DNA of 64,000 nucleotides. It comes from Chloroflexi bacterium HGW-Chloroflexi-6. Lineage in GTDB: Bacteria > Chloroflexota > Anaerolineae > Anaerolineales > Villigracilaceae. Shown here in pieces: positions 48,613-58,206 of the stretch (the stretch's first letter is position 1; each line of letters begins with the position of its first letter). Under the pieces are notes generated by a model. It made no database searches. It saw only the letters and a program-made list of their open reading frames with translations, and had not been told where the DNA came from. The stretch lies in assembly GCA_002840685.1 (NCBI GenBank), contig PHBU01000004.1:62001-126000 (forward strand). The letters are read 5' to 3'. Made by a program: the position numbers and the translations under genes.

Positions 48613-48653
48613 AAAAAGCCCACGGCTTCATTTTTTGAAGTCGTGGGCTTTTT
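48613..48653. terminator. Strong convergent terminator after the subtilase
   Basis: AAAAAGCCCACGGCTTCA pairs with TGAAGTCGTGGGCTTTTT with one G-T pair. It lies between the subtilase gene and the convergent cyclase gene. Confidence 0.88.
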
Positions 48654-48692
48654 GAATCCGCTTTTAAGTATGTCGCAATACAGACAAAAAAG

Positions 48693-51600
48693 TTATTTAG
48701 TGCGCCTTTGAGAGAGGTTGTCTTTCAAGGCGTCCAGCTTGCGTAAATCCAATCTTGCACCCAGCTGTTCAAATAATTTCTGAGCTTGCATGAGGCTGGA
48801 TTTGGATAACTTGCGGTTGGACTGAAGCGCAGCCAGGCGGGCCAGGCTCATCAACAGGCGTCCGTGTTCCAGGCGGTTGCCGATGGCATCAAAAATCAGT
48901 TCCGCCTGCTGATAGTGCTTTTGAGCCGCATCAAGATCGTGTGCTGCCAGGGCGGCATCCCCCAACAATCGCAAAGCGCAGCCTTTGACTTCGGGTTCTG
49001 ATTCGGCTGCAAACTCGGCCAGCAAAACCAGCGCCTGCTCGGCATAACTGGTAGCCTTTTGTAGATCGCGCATTCCCAGATAAATAACGCCTAAATTAAC
49101 GTAAACATCCACCAGGTTGGCCTTTTCGCCAAGACTCTTGAAGATCGCCTCGCTGCGCAAACTGTATTCAAGAGCTTCCGGCCACTCTTCCAAAGTACTG
49201 AACAGCAGGCTCAGGTGGTGGTTGGAAATCGCAATCTGGGAATTGTGCCCGATTTGCTCTGCCTGAATCAGGGCTTCTTCCAGGTATTGGCGGGCTTCGG
49301 TTGTGTAACCGCGGTCGATTTGCAGCAAGCCCAGGTTGCCGTTGAGCATGATATTGGCTTCCATGTCTCCCAGCCTGGTTTGAAGCTCGGCGCTGCGCTT
49401 GAACTTTTCAAGGGCTTCATCCCAGTCGCCGAGTTTCCACCCGAGATTGCCCAGGTTGTTGTAAGAGCGGGCCACTCCCAGGATATCGCCAATTTCCTCA
49501 CGAATGGTGATGCTTTTTCCTACAAATTCGCGAGCCTGTTTAAAGTGGTCCTGTTGGTAATGTACCCCGCCCAGGCGGTTATAAACCGACGAAACGATAT
49601 CCAGTCGCCCGGCTTTCTCTGCCAATTCAAGCGCTTGCGTCAGGCGTTTTTCGGCCTCATCCAAATTGCTGCGCCGGAAGTAGATCCAGCCGGTATCATT
49701 CAAAATCTGAGACAACTCTGCGGGCGAATCCAGCCCGGCATTCAGCAAGGCCTGGCTGGCCGCTCCCAGGCAGAACAGCGCCTGGTCATAATCGCCCTGG
49801 CACTCATGGGTCATGCCAATTTTCCGCTGCAGGCTGCAGGCGATTTCGGCATTGGCTTGCTCATCTCCGGCGATGACTTCGGTTGCGCGCTCGTAGGCTG
49901 CGCGTGTCTCGGGATAATTCCCGGCCAGCACGAGAGCATCGCCCAGCCCGATATGAACCTGAAGCGCCTGTTGATCTGTATGCTCGACCCTTGGTAATAA
50001 CGAGAGTGCATCTTCAAAATATTTTTGTGCCTGGCTGGCGTTGAAGTTGCGCGCGGCTTTTTGCCCGGCCAGGATCAGGTAATGCAGGGCGCGCTCTATC
50101 TGGTCGCTCCAAAAAAAGTGTCGGGCCAGCACATCGATCTGGTTTTCCAATTGATCGGCAAATAGTTTTTCGATTGTTTCGGCCACCCGGCCATGCAGTT
50201 CCTTGCGTTCGCGCTTGAGCAATGTGCTGTAAATGGTATCAGCCACCAGGATATGCTTATACATATACTCGCCGCCGGGAGACGGGTCGGGCAAAATAAA
50301 TTCACGGTCCAGCAACACTCTGATCGATTGATTGACCTCGTCAGATGTCAAACCAGGCAGGCACTCTACAACGATGGCGCGCGTAAAGGAACGCCCGATG
50401 ACGCTTGCCACTTTCATGATGTGGCGCTGGACCAGCTCGAGATGATCAAAACGAGTCAGGATCAAGCCCTCGAGCGTATCCGGAACCCCTAGCAGGGCAA
50501 GATCAACTTTGTCGGCTAGCTGCCAGTGGCCATCGACCCGGATCAGCAGGTTTCGATCCAGCAACATGCGCAGAATTTCCTCGAGATACAGGGGAATTCC
50601 CGAAGCCCTTTGAACGATGTGGGTGCGCAGCGCTTCTGGCATGTTCTGGATCGCCAGCAGTTGCGCGAAGAGCCGGTCGCTTTGATCTGGCGACAGGCTG
50701 CTGAGCGAAAGGTTTGTAAACCGCAGCCGGAGCAGTTCTCCGGCTCGTTGGGTAATTTCAGCGAGTTTCCCGTCTGCGAAAGAGCGTGAAACTGCCACGA
50801 TCACGATCGGGTGCTTGACCAGGCTTTCCAGTAGAAAATCGAGCAGTTCCAAAGAACCCGAGTCTGCCCAGTGTAAATCTTCAAGGATCAAGACCACAGG
50901 CTTTTGCTGGGTTTCAGCGAGAATTAAATCGCGGACAGCCAGGAAGATTTGTTGACGAAGTTGTTCCGCGGCCAAATAATCGATCCGCTTGGCTGTTTTT
51001 GGGTTGGAGAGAGGCAGCGAGAGCATGTGCTCGAGATACGGCAAAACATCATCCACTCGTTTGGGCAACGCGCGGGTGACACGCTCTCGCAAGCGGGCCT
51101 GGCATTCGCTGCGTGGGGTTTCAGCGTCCACTTCCAGCAGGCGCAAGATCATATCCTGGAAGATCCAATACGAAATCCCTTTGCGATAGATCAGGCTATA
51201 GCCTTCCAGCACCTGCACCGGCAACTGAGACAATAGCGATTTAAATTCAGAGATCAACCGGCTTTTTCCGATGCCGGCTTCCCCGCTGACGGCCGCAAAG
51301 CGCCCCAGCTTTTCGATGTTCATGGCATTGACAGCCTGATTCAGTCGTTCGAGCTCACCATCACGGCCAACCATCGGGGCGTACAGGCCTTCGATCCCGC
51401 GCACCGATCCGGGTTTGCTTTTTGTCCCCAACACGCGATGGGCGCGGACCGGTTGGCTGATGCCCTTCAGTTGTAACGGCGCGAGCGCTTCAAAGTCAAA
51501 CAGGGTGCGCACCTGCCGGTAAACAACATCGCTGACCAGGATCATCCCCGGGCCTGCTGCGGTTTCGATGCGACTGGCCTGGTTGACGACATCACCGATG

Positions 51601-52184
51601 GCGGTGTAGTTCATCATCATATTCGATCCAACCCCGCCAACGATAACACTCCCGGAGTGCAGGCCAATATGGGCTTTGATCTCAGCGCCAAGCCGGTCTT
51701 TTAGTTCGGCGCTCAGCTCTTCCAGGTCGGCTTGCATATCCAGCGCGGCGCGGATGGCAAGCTCGGCGCTATTTTCATGGGCGATTGGCGCACCAAACAG
51801 GGCCATCAAACCATCGCCGGTGAACTTGTCCACCATCCCATCGTATTTGTAAACATCATTCGCAAACATTTTTGTGCAGCGCTGGACCAACTCGTACATT
51901 TGCTCGCTATCGCTGATCTGTTCCGAAAGATGTGTGTAGCCCGAGAGATCGACAAACAGCACGGTCACCTGCCGGCGCTGCCCGGCGGCTTCGAGGCCCG
52001 CCTGCCGGAAGCGGTCCAGCAGGTCGGCCCCAACCAATTCGCCAAGTTGGTTGGTCGATTCTTTTCCGGCGAGCGGCTCGATCGCTGGCAAGATGCCAGT
52101 CTCGAGCAACCGTAAACCACAGTTGCCGCAAAAGCGCATATTGGGGGGATTCACAAAACCGCAGTTTTTACATTGAATGGTCAT
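48693..52184 (-). CDS. Class III cyclase-AAA-TPR signalling protein
   Basis: About 1163 residues. A zinc ribbon (CKNCGFVNPPNMRFCGNCG) starts the protein. A class III nucleotide cyclase domain (about 75-250; VLFVDLSGYT, KFTGDGLMALFG, IGLHSGSVIVGG) keeps the metal Asp residues. An AAA-type ATPase (about 275-650) has GEAGIGKSRL and VVLILEDLHWADSGS. More than ten TPR repeats fill the rest. It probably makes cAMP or cGMP in response to an ATPase or TPR-sensed signal. The start is uncertain (ATG at 52184 or TTG at 52196; no good ribosome site). It could feed the cNMP-binding patatin at 35.7 kb. Confidence 0.87.
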   Translation of the reverse strand: MTIQCKNCGFVNPPNMRFCGNCGLRLLETGILPAIEPLAGKESTNQLGELVGADLLDRFRQAGLEAAGQRRQVTVLFVDLSGYTHLSEQISDSEQMYELVQRCTKMFANDVYKYDGMVDKFTGDGLMALFGAPIAHENSAELAIRAALDMQADLEELSAELKDRLGAEIKAHIGLHSGSVIVGGVGSNMMMNYTAIGDVVNQASRIETAAGPGMILVSDVVYRQVRTLFDFEALAPLQLKGISQPVRAHRVLGTKSKPGSVRGIEGLYAPMVGRDGELERLNQAVNAMNIEKLGRFAAVSGEAGIGKSRLISEFKSLLSQLPVQVLEGYSLIYRKGISYWIFQDMILRLLEVDAETPRSECQARLRERVTRALPKRVDDVLPYLEHMLSLPLSNPKTAKRIDYLAAEQLRQQIFLAVRDLILAETQQKPVVLILEDLHWADSGSLELLDFLLESLVKHPIVIVAVSRSFADGKLAEITQRAGELLRLRFTNLSLSSLSPDQSDRLFAQLLAIQNMPEALRTHIVQRASGIPLYLEEILRMLLDRNLLIRVDGHWQLADKVDLALLGVPDTLEGLILTRFDHLELVQRHIMKVASVIGRSFTRAIVVECLPGLTSDEVNQSIRVLLDREFILPDPSPGGEYMYKHILVADTIYSTLLKRERKELHGRVAETIEKLFADQLENQIDVLARHFFWSDQIERALHYLILAGQKAARNFNASQAQKYFEDALSLLPRVEHTDQQALQVHIGLGDALVLAGNYPETRAAYERATEVIAGDEQANAEIACSLQRKIGMTHECQGDYDQALFCLGAASQALLNAGLDSPAELSQILNDTGWIYFRRSNLDEAEKRLTQALELAEKAGRLDIVSSVYNRLGGVHYQQDHFKQAREFVGKSITIREEIGDILGVARSYNNLGNLGWKLGDWDEALEKFKRSAELQTRLGDMEANIMLNGNLGLLQIDRGYTTEARQYLEEALIQAEQIGHNSQIAISNHHLSLLFSTLEEWPEALEYSLRSEAIFKSLGEKANLVDVYVNLGVIYLGMRDLQKATSYAEQALVLLAEFAAESEPEVKGCALRLLGDAALAAHDLDAAQKHYQQAELIFDAIGNRLEHGRLLMSLARLAALQSNRKLSKSSLMQAQKLFEQLGARLDLRKLDALKDNLSQRRTK

Positions 52185-52454
52185 GAGTTGGGTCAAATCT
52201 GGGTGAGTAGCAAAAGGTTGTCAAAAAGGGAGCAAGGAAAGTATCTGAGAACAATTTCTCTAAACAACCGCTTTGCTGATCATCTTTGTGCTGGCAATAA
52301 TGTTTTCTCGGATGGTAAAAATATTATACCTATTCCTTTGCATAATCTGTCCAATCTGACCGAACTGTAATGCAATTCGCAGATATTTGCGCGTGTGCTG
52401 GATGTTTAATGCCCGGTATTTCAAGTTTAGTTGTCTATACGGGTATCCTGGCTA

Positions 52455-52482
52455 TTGACGAAATCGACATTGTGGATATAAT
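52455..52482 (+). promoter_or_regulatory. Sigma-70-type promoter of the sulfur/siroheme operon
   Basis: TTGACG, 16 bases, TATAAT. It is the best canonical promoter in the window. The expected start of transcription is near 52489, 20 bases before the leader ORF. The stretch 52185-52454 before it contains no other recognisable feature. Confidence 0.8.
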
Positions 52483-52510
52483 ACATCGAAATTAAAGAGG
52501 CCCTGACAAA

Positions 52511-52627
52511 ATGAATTCTTTTACTCTCCCCGGTTTGTACCTGTTCACATGTTTATGTACATGTATGTGTTCCATGTGCATCTGGGGAGATGTGCGACGC
52601 CTTGTCATGCGTCATATCCGAGTATAG
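52511..52627 (+). CDS. Cys-rich leader peptide (attenuator ORF)
   Basis: A 38-codon ORF with AAAGAGG located upstream. The peptide begins MNSFTLPGLYLF, then reads TCLCTCMCSMC, five Cys within ten residues plus two Met. It is placed between the promoter and two terminators ahead of sulfite reductase. Polycysteine leader peptides that sense cysteine supply are described in mycobacteria upstream of sulfur genes; this would be a Chloroflexota case. Translation has not been shown. Confidence 0.7.
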   Translation: MNSFTLPGLYLFTCLCTCMCSMCIWGDVRRLVMRHIRV

Positions 52628-52653
52628 GTCAGTTCTAAAATAAAAGCCTGCAC

Positions 52654-52707
52654 ACCGGTGAAGCACTCTCCATAACCAGATGGAAGTGCATTCACCGGTA
52701 TTTTTTT
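52654..52707 (+). terminator. Attenuator terminator 1
   Basis: ACCGGTGAA-GCACT pairs with AGTGC-A-TTCACCGGT, followed by seven T. It begins 26 bases after the leader ORF stop. Its loop contains CCAGATG (52676-52682), complementary to CATCTGG at 52579-52585 in the leader ORF, so an alternative pairing is possible. Confidence 0.8.
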
Positions 52708-52708
52708 C

Positions 52709-52741
52709 AAAAAAAGCCGGGAATGTTCCTGGCTTTTTTTT
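52709..52741 (+). terminator. Attenuator terminator 2
   Basis: AAAAAAAGCCGGGA pairs with TCCTGGCTTTTTTT (one G-T pair). It lies directly after terminator 1 and ends 12 bases before the sulfite reductase start region. Confidence 0.8.
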
Positions 52742-52765
52742 ATTTCAGATTACATGGAGAAGAAG

Positions 52766-54427
52766 ATGGATGACACAAAATTAAGCAAAGTTGAGCGCAT
52801 CAAAGATGAAAGTAGCTACTTGCGCGGAACGATCGAGGAAGAATTGCAACAGGATATTCCGTTTACGGAAGATAACGCCGTCTTACTCAAGGCGCATGGC
52901 ATGTACCAGCAGCATGACCGCGATCTGCGCGGCCAAAAGGTGCATTCGATCATGATCCGCTGGCGCATCCCGGCCGGGCAGATCAGCGCTGAGCAATACC
53001 TGGTGTTGGATGACCTGGCGACCCGTTATGCCAACAACACCATCAAGCTGACCACCCGCGAAACGGTCCAGTTCCACGGGTTGATCAAAGGCGAGGTCAA
53101 GGCCATGCTGCAGGAAATCCATCAGGCGCTTATCACCAGCCAGGGGGCCTGCGGCGATGTGGTGCGCAATGTGACGGCCTGCCCGGCTCCGTTCCACAGC
53201 CGCGCCCGCGCCCAACTCACTGAATATGCCAGCTTGCTTTCCACGCACTTCCTGCCGCACGGCAATGCCTACAGCGAGATCTGGCTGGACGGCGAAAAAG
53301 TGGATTTGTTGGAACCTGCTGAAAAAGTCGAGCCGTTTTATGGCAAAACCTACCTGCCGCGCAAGTTTAAGATTGCATTGGCTTACCCTGGCGATAACTG
53401 CCTGGATATCTTTACCAACGATCTTGGCTTTGTTGCCATTGTGGATGATGACACCCTGAAAGGGTTCAATGTGCTGGTTGGCGGCGGCCTGGGGATGAAC
53501 CACACCCAGCCTGAAACTTTCCCGCGCCTTTCCGACCCGCTCGGGTTTGTCACCCCCGAGCAACTCATCCCGGTTGCCGAACAGGTGATCGCTGTCTATC
53601 GCGACAACGGTGACAGAGTCAATCGTAAACACTCGCGTATCAAATACCTGATCCACGATTGGGGCATCGACCGCTTTCGTAGCGAAGTGGAAGCCCGTCT
53701 GGGCTACAAGCTGGCCCCCAGCGCGCCGCTGCCGCCCTTCGAAGCCCATCTCCATCTTGGCTGGCACAACCAGGGAGACGGGCGCTGGTTCTTTGGCCTG
53801 TCTGTTGAAAACGGCCGCATTCGCGATACAGAAACTGTGCGACTCAAGACTGCCCTGGCTGAGATCGCGCTCAAATTCCAGCCGCGCTTTGCGATTACCG
53901 CCAATCAGGATCTGCTGATCACCAACCTGCCGCCCGAAGCCCAGATCCCGGTCGAGACGATTTTACGCTCGCACGGTGTGCGCCTGCCTCGCGAACTTTC
54001 GCTGGTGCAGATGCATTCCATCGCTTGCGTTGCGCTGCCGACCTGCAGCCTGGCCATCACCGAGGGCGAACGGGTCTTGCCCAATTTGATTGACGAGCTG
54101 GAGCTGGAACTGGCCCGGTTGGGTTTGCAGGATGAGCCAATCAGCGTGCGCATGACTGGCTGCCCGAATGGCTGCGCCCGCCCGTATGTGGCCGATATTG
54201 GCCTGGTGGGACGTTCCCTGAACAAGTATTCGCTCTTCCTGGGCGGCCGCGTCGATGGCACGCGTTTGAACAAGATCTACAAAGATCTTGTTCCGTTCAA
54301 CGAGATTGTCTCGACCCTGGTGCCGCTCCTGACCTACTTCAAAGAATCCCGCCAGCCGGGTGAAACCTTTGGCGATTTCTGCGTTCGGGTCGGTTTTGAC
54401 GAACTGCTCGCCGTTCAAGCTGCTTAA
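52766..54427 (+). CDS. Sulfite/nitrite reductase hemoprotein (siroheme, [4Fe-4S])
   Basis: About 553 residues. Two ferrite-like half domains (residues 60-140 and 330-410) surround the metal centre. The siroheme/[4Fe-4S] ligands are CVALPTC and TGCPNGCARPYVADIGLVG. FHGLIKGEVK and RNVTACPAPF are typical of assimilatory sulfite reductases. Its neighbours (SUMT, APS/PAPS reductase, precorrin-2 dehydrogenase) favour sulfite over nitrite as substrate. The ATG at 52766 has GGAGAAG just upstream; an ATG 12 bases earlier has no ribosome site. Confidence 0.9.
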   Translation: MDDTKLSKVERIKDESSYLRGTIEEELQQDIPFTEDNAVLLKAHGMYQQHDRDLRGQKVHSIMIRWRIPAGQISAEQYLVLDDLATRYANNTIKLTTRETVQFHGLIKGEVKAMLQEIHQALITSQGACGDVVRNVTACPAPFHSRARAQLTEYASLLSTHFLPHGNAYSEIWLDGEKVDLLEPAEKVEPFYGKTYLPRKFKIALAYPGDNCLDIFTNDLGFVAIVDDDTLKGFNVLVGGGLGMNHTQPETFPRLSDPLGFVTPEQLIPVAEQVIAVYRDNGDRVNRKHSRIKYLIHDWGIDRFRSEVEARLGYKLAPSAPLPPFEAHLHLGWHNQGDGRWFFGLSVENGRIRDTETVRLKTALAEIALKFQPRFAITANQDLLITNLPPEAQIPVETILRSHGVRLPRELSLVQMHSIACVALPTCSLAITEGERVLPNLIDELELELARLGLQDEPISVRMTGCPNGCARPYVADIGLVGRSLNKYSLFLGGRVDGTRLNKIYKDLVPFNEIVSTLVPLLTYFKESRQPGETFGDFCVRVGFDELLAVQAA

Positions 54428-54437
54428 TTGGAGAGCC

Positions 54438-55244
54438 ATGAGCTTATTTGGAAATTTACCGGGCAATGGGTTTGTCTCCATTATTGGGGCCGGTCCCGGC
54501 GACCCCGAGCTGATCACCGTCAAGGGGCTGGACCGCCTGCGCCGGGCGGACGTGATCCTGTACGACCGCTTGGTCGCCCCCGAGCTTCTGGCCGAGATCC
54601 ACCCGCTGGCCGAAGCCATTGATGTGGGCAAGGCGCCCACCCGTCACCGCTTCCCGCAGACAGCGATCAATGCCTTGCTGGTCGAGAAAGCCCAGTTAGG
54701 CCGGCATGTTGCGCGGCTCAAGGGCGGCGATCCGTTTGTGTTTGGGCGCGGCGGCGAGGAGTGTCTGGCCCTCGTCGAAGCGGGGATTCCCTTCGAGGTT
54801 ATCCCCGGCATCAGCAGCGCAATCGCCGTCCCGGCCTATGCCGGTATCCCGGTCACCCAACGCGGACTGACGACAGCTTTCACGGTCATTGCCGGGCACA
54901 CTTGTGAGCCGGAATCCGGTCTCGATTGGGCGGCCCTGCCCAAAGTGGGCACGCTGATCTTCCTGATGGGCGTGGCGCACCTGCCCGAGATCCGCAGGCG
55001 CCTGCTTGCCAACGGCATGAGCAGTCAGATGCCGGTCGCTGTTATCGAGCAGGGCACCACCCATCAGCAGTTTGTCGTTGAAGGCACGTTGGATGATATT
55101 CTGGAAAAGGCGAAGGAAGTCCATCCCCCTGCGACCATCATTATCGGTGAAGTGGTGCGCATGCGCCCACAAATTGACTGGTTCCAGACAACAAAAGAAC
55201 TGACAGGCTCGCACATACCGCTGTTTCAAGAAAGCGCCTTCTGA
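54438..55244 (+). CDS. cobA: Uroporphyrinogen-III C-methyltransferase (SUMT)
   Basis: 268 residues. The family motifs are complete: VSIIGAGPGDPELITVKG, DVILYDRLVAPELL, LKGGDPFVFGRGGEE, VIPGISSAIAVPAYAGIPVTQRG. It makes precorrin-2 from uroporphyrinogen III with SAM, the first step to siroheme. With the gene at 56037 it supplies siroheme for the sulfite reductase. GGAG precedes the ATG. Confidence 0.95.
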   Translation: MSLFGNLPGNGFVSIIGAGPGDPELITVKGLDRLRRADVILYDRLVAPELLAEIHPLAEAIDVGKAPTRHRFPQTAINALLVEKAQLGRHVARLKGGDPFVFGRGGEECLALVEAGIPFEVIPGISSAIAVPAYAGIPVTQRGLTTAFTVIAGHTCEPESGLDWAALPKVGTLIFLMGVAHLPEIRRRLLANGMSSQMPVAVIEQGTTHQQFVVEGTLDDILEKAKEVHPPATIIIGEVVRMRPQIDWFQTTKELTGSHIPLFQESAF

Positions 55245-55288
55245 AATCTGTTTGGTTTGCACACTAATTCAACAGGAAAGATCTTTAT

Positions 55289-56047
55289 ATGTACACTCAA
55301 TATATTAACCAACAAAATCCGTATTCACTTTACGACCTGGCCGATTGGACGGTTAAACAACTCCAACAGGCCAGTGCTGACCTGGAAGGCAGTTCGCCGC
55401 AAGGGATATTGCGCTGGGGTCTTGAAAATTTTGCACCAGACATCGTTCAGGCTACCGGGTTTGGCCCTGAAGGGGTGGTGCTGATGCACATGGTTTCCGA
55501 AATCCGCCCGGAGACAAAGGTTTTTTACCTGGACACCAGTCTGCTTTTTGCCGAGACCTATGCCTTGCGCGATGAACTGGTTCGCAGGCTGGGGGTGCGC
55601 TTTGAGCGTGTTACCACAAACCTGTCTCTGCAACAGCAGGCCGATCAATATGGCGAAGCCCTGTGGAAAAGCGACCCCGATTCGTGCTGCTATATCCGCA
55701 AGGTGACCCCCCAGCGCGAGTACTTGAGCCATTACCGGGCCTGGATCACAGGCATTCGCCGCGATCAGACCATTTTTCGCGCCAATGCCGGGCTGGTGGA
55801 GTGGGACACAACCAATAAGATGGTCAAACTCAACCCGCTGGCCGCCTGGACGAACCAGCAGGTTTGGGACTACATCCGTGAATATGATTTGCCCTACAAT
55901 CCCCTGCATGACAATGGTTTCCCCAGCATCGGCTGCTGGCCCTGCACCAAAGCGGTCAAGCCTGGCGATGATCCCCGCTCCGGGCGCTGGTCCGGGCAGG
56001 AGAAGACCGAATGCGGCATCCACCTGAAGCCCGACTATGAAATCTGA
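55289..56047 (+). CDS. cysH: Assimilatory APS/PAPS reductase
   Basis: 252 residues. Adenylyl-sulfate binding and catalysis are shown by KVFYLDTSLLFAETYALRDE, WITGIRRDQT, and the C-terminal ECGIHL with catalytic Cys242. Extra cysteines Cys133, Cys134 (DSCCYIRKV) and Cys216, Cys219 (GCWPC) match the [4Fe-4S] site of APS-using reductases. It therefore probably reduces APS directly to sulfite. It overlaps the next gene by 11 bases. Confidence 0.93.
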   Translation: MYTQYINQQNPYSLYDLADWTVKQLQQASADLEGSSPQGILRWGLENFAPDIVQATGFGPEGVVLMHMVSEIRPETKVFYLDTSLLFAETYALRDELVRRLGVRFERVTTNLSLQQQADQYGEALWKSDPDSCCYIRKVTPQREYLSHYRAWITGIRRDQTIFRANAGLVEWDTTNKMVKLNPLAAWTNQQVWDYIREYDLPYNPLHDNGFPSIGCWPCTKAVKPGDDPRSGRWSGQEKTECGIHLKPDYEI

Positions 56048-56708
56048 ACCCGAAAGCTATTATCCGGTCTATTTGCAGCTTAAAGACCAGCCCTGCACAG
56101 TGATTGGCGGCGGAAAAATTGCCGAGGGCAAGGTCGAGGGGCTGCTGGCAGCTGGGGCGCGGGTCAAGCTGGTTTCCCCGACCCTGACTGAGCCCCTGGC
56201 TGCGATTGTCAGGGCCGGAGATGTGACTTATGTTGAGCGCACCTATCAACCTGGCGACCTGCAGGGAGCGTTTATGGTCATTTGCGCCACCGACCAGCCT
56301 GAGATCAATCATCAGGTTTGGCAGGAGGCAACCGCCAATCGTCAGCTCGTCAATGTGGTCGACGATACGCCGCGCTGCAACTTCATTGCTCCTTCGATTT
56401 TGCGCCAGGGTGATCTGAGCATCGCCATTTCGACCTCGGGCCGGGCGCCGGCCCTGGCGGTGCGCATAAAGGAAAGGTTGCAGACTGAGATTGGCCCGCA
56501 TTACGCTCATTTCCTGCGTCTGTCCGGTAAATTGCGCCGACCACTGGCGGAGCATATTCCAGATTTTGAGACACGCAAAGCGCTCTGGTACCGGCTGGTG
56601 GATTCGGATGTGCTGTCCCTTCTGGAAAAAGGCGATGAAGAGGCCGCCGTGCAAAAAATCTCGGAGATCGTTGGGTTTCCTTTCGAGATCGAAAAATGTG
56701 ATGCATAA
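56037..56708 (+). CDS. Precorrin-2 dehydrogenase / sirohydrochlorin ferrochelatase
   Basis: 223 residues. The N-terminal NAD-binding fold (YYPVYLQLKDQPCTVIGGGKIAEGKVEGL in pieces; GGGxxAxxKxxxL) and ISTSGRAPALAVRIKERLQ are the hallmarks of the Met8p/CysG N-terminal family. It oxidises precorrin-2 and inserts iron to finish siroheme. It is the last gene of the sulfur/siroheme operon. Confidence 0.92.
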   Translation: MKSEPESYYPVYLQLKDQPCTVIGGGKIAEGKVEGLLAAGARVKLVSPTLTEPLAAIVRAGDVTYVERTYQPGDLQGAFMVICATDQPEINHQVWQEATANRQLVNVVDDTPRCNFIAPSILRQGDLSIAISTSGRAPALAVRIKERLQTEIGPHYAHFLRLSGKLRRPLAEHIPDFETRKALWYRLVDSDVLSLLEKGDEEAAVQKISEIVGFPFEIEKCDA

Positions 56709-56784
56709 CCTGCTTTTAATCACCGTTTAACTTTATTGTCTGAATGTTAATCAAGAGCTAATCCAAAACTTCACAAACTTATAT

Positions 56785-56812
56785 TTGCTTCAACTGATAC
56801 ATCATGTATATT
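56785..56812 (+). promoter_or_regulatory. Promoter of the heme operon
   Basis: TTGCTT, 16 bases, TATATT, about 45 bases before the hemA start codon. Confidence 0.6.
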
Positions 56813-56855
56813 CTTATAAGTTTTCCTGAACCCATTCTGCAACGCGCCTGCTTCC

Positions 56856-58187
56856 ATGCATATACTTTCCGTTGGCATCAGCCACTCCACCACACCCATC
56901 CACCTTCGTGAAAGACTTGCTTTCAGCGAAGAGCAGGCACGCGCCGCGCTCGCCCGCCATAGTCATGGTCACCAGGTTGAAGTTCGTGCTCTTGCAGAGA
57001 TGCTGATCGTTTCCACCTGTAATCGCACCGAAGTTTACGCTGCCTCCAGCCGCAGATCATTTGCCGGGCTGGAGGCTTTTTTAGCCGATGCGCGCGGTGT
57101 GCCTGTCAGTGAGTTTCATGCTCATTTGTATCGCCATGCGGACGCTGATGCTGTCCGGCATTTATTCGAGGTCGCAGCTGGCCTGGATTCTCTCGTCTTG
57201 GGCGAACCGCAGATTTTGGGGCAGGTGACTCGCGCCCTGGAATTGGCGCGCGGCGTGGGCGCAAGCGGTCCGCTGCTTTCACGCCTGTTTCAGAGTGCCA
57301 TCCATGCCGGAAAACGTGTCCGCACCGAAACCGCCATCAGCCGCAGCCCGGCCTCGATCTCCTCGCTGGCTGCCGGGCTGTGCGAACGATCGGTGAACGA
57401 CCTCAGTTCGGCCCAAATCGTTATTCTAGGTGCAGGTGAGATGGCCGAACTGGCTGTCGAAGCCCTGCGCAAACGCGGCGCACAACATCTGACGGTGGTT
57501 AATCGCACCCTGGAGCGCGCCCGCGCCCTGGCCGACCGCTGGAAGGCGGCGGTGGATACCTTTGAGAACCTGGAATCTGCCCTGTTGCGCGCCGACATTC
57601 TGATCTCGTCCACCGGTGCGCCACACGTCATCATCCACCCGCAGATGGTTGCGGCAGCGATGGCGCAGCGCCCGGAGCGGCCACTGATGCTGGTTGATAT
57701 TGCCGTGCCGCGCGATATCGACGATGAAACAGCCAATATCCCCAATGTGCGCCTGCACGACATTGACAACCTGAACGCACACCTCGAGCAGTCGCTGGCC
57801 AGCCGTGCTGCTGAAGTTCCGCATGTGCAGGCCATCCTGGCCGAAGAAGTGGAGAAATTCCTCGATTATTTTCACTCACTGGATATGCTGCCGCTTATTA
57901 GCGGTATGCGTGAGCGCGCAGAAGTTATCCGCCGCGATGAACTGGCCAGGACACTGCGTCGCATGCCCGATCTGACCGATCTCGAGCGGGAGCGGATCGA
58001 AGCCCTGACCCTGTCCCTGGTCAAAAAACTGCTCGACCAGCCGACCCGCCGCTTGCGCGCTGAGGCAACCTGCCCGCACGCGCCGGAATTTGCTACTGTC
58101 ACCCGCACGTTGTTCGGACTGGAAGATGACTCCGGGCTATGCGGTTTTTCTGGGGCAGCTTGCCCGGTTTCAACAGCGACTGACTGA
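56856..58187 (+). CDS. hemA: Glutamyl-tRNA reductase
   Basis: 443 residues. Catalytic Cys55 lies in VSTCNRTEVYA. GLDSLVLGEPQILGQV and the NADPH fold VILGAGEMAELAVEAL are followed by the dimerisation helix. It makes glutamate-1-semialdehyde from glutamyl-tRNA, the first step of tetrapyrrole synthesis. It heads the heme operon; hemL is not in the window. Confidence 0.96.
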   Translation: MHILSVGISHSTTPIHLRERLAFSEEQARAALARHSHGHQVEVRALAEMLIVSTCNRTEVYAASSRRSFAGLEAFLADARGVPVSEFHAHLYRHADADAVRHLFEVAAGLDSLVLGEPQILGQVTRALELARGVGASGPLLSRLFQSAIHAGKRVRTETAISRSPASISSLAAGLCERSVNDLSSAQIVILGAGEMAELAVEALRKRGAQHLTVVNRTLERARALADRWKAAVDTFENLESALLRADILISSTGAPHVIIHPQMVAAAMAQRPERPLMLVDIAVPRDIDDETANIPNVRLHDIDNLNAHLEQSLASRAAEVPHVQAILAEEVEKFLDYFHSLDMLPLISGMRERAEVIRRDELARTLRRMPDLTDLERERIEALTLSLVKKLLDQPTRRLRAEATCPHAPEFATVTRTLFGLEDDSGLCGFSGAACPVSTATD

Positions 58188-58206
58188 TTAGGGAAGAAAG
58201 ATCACG

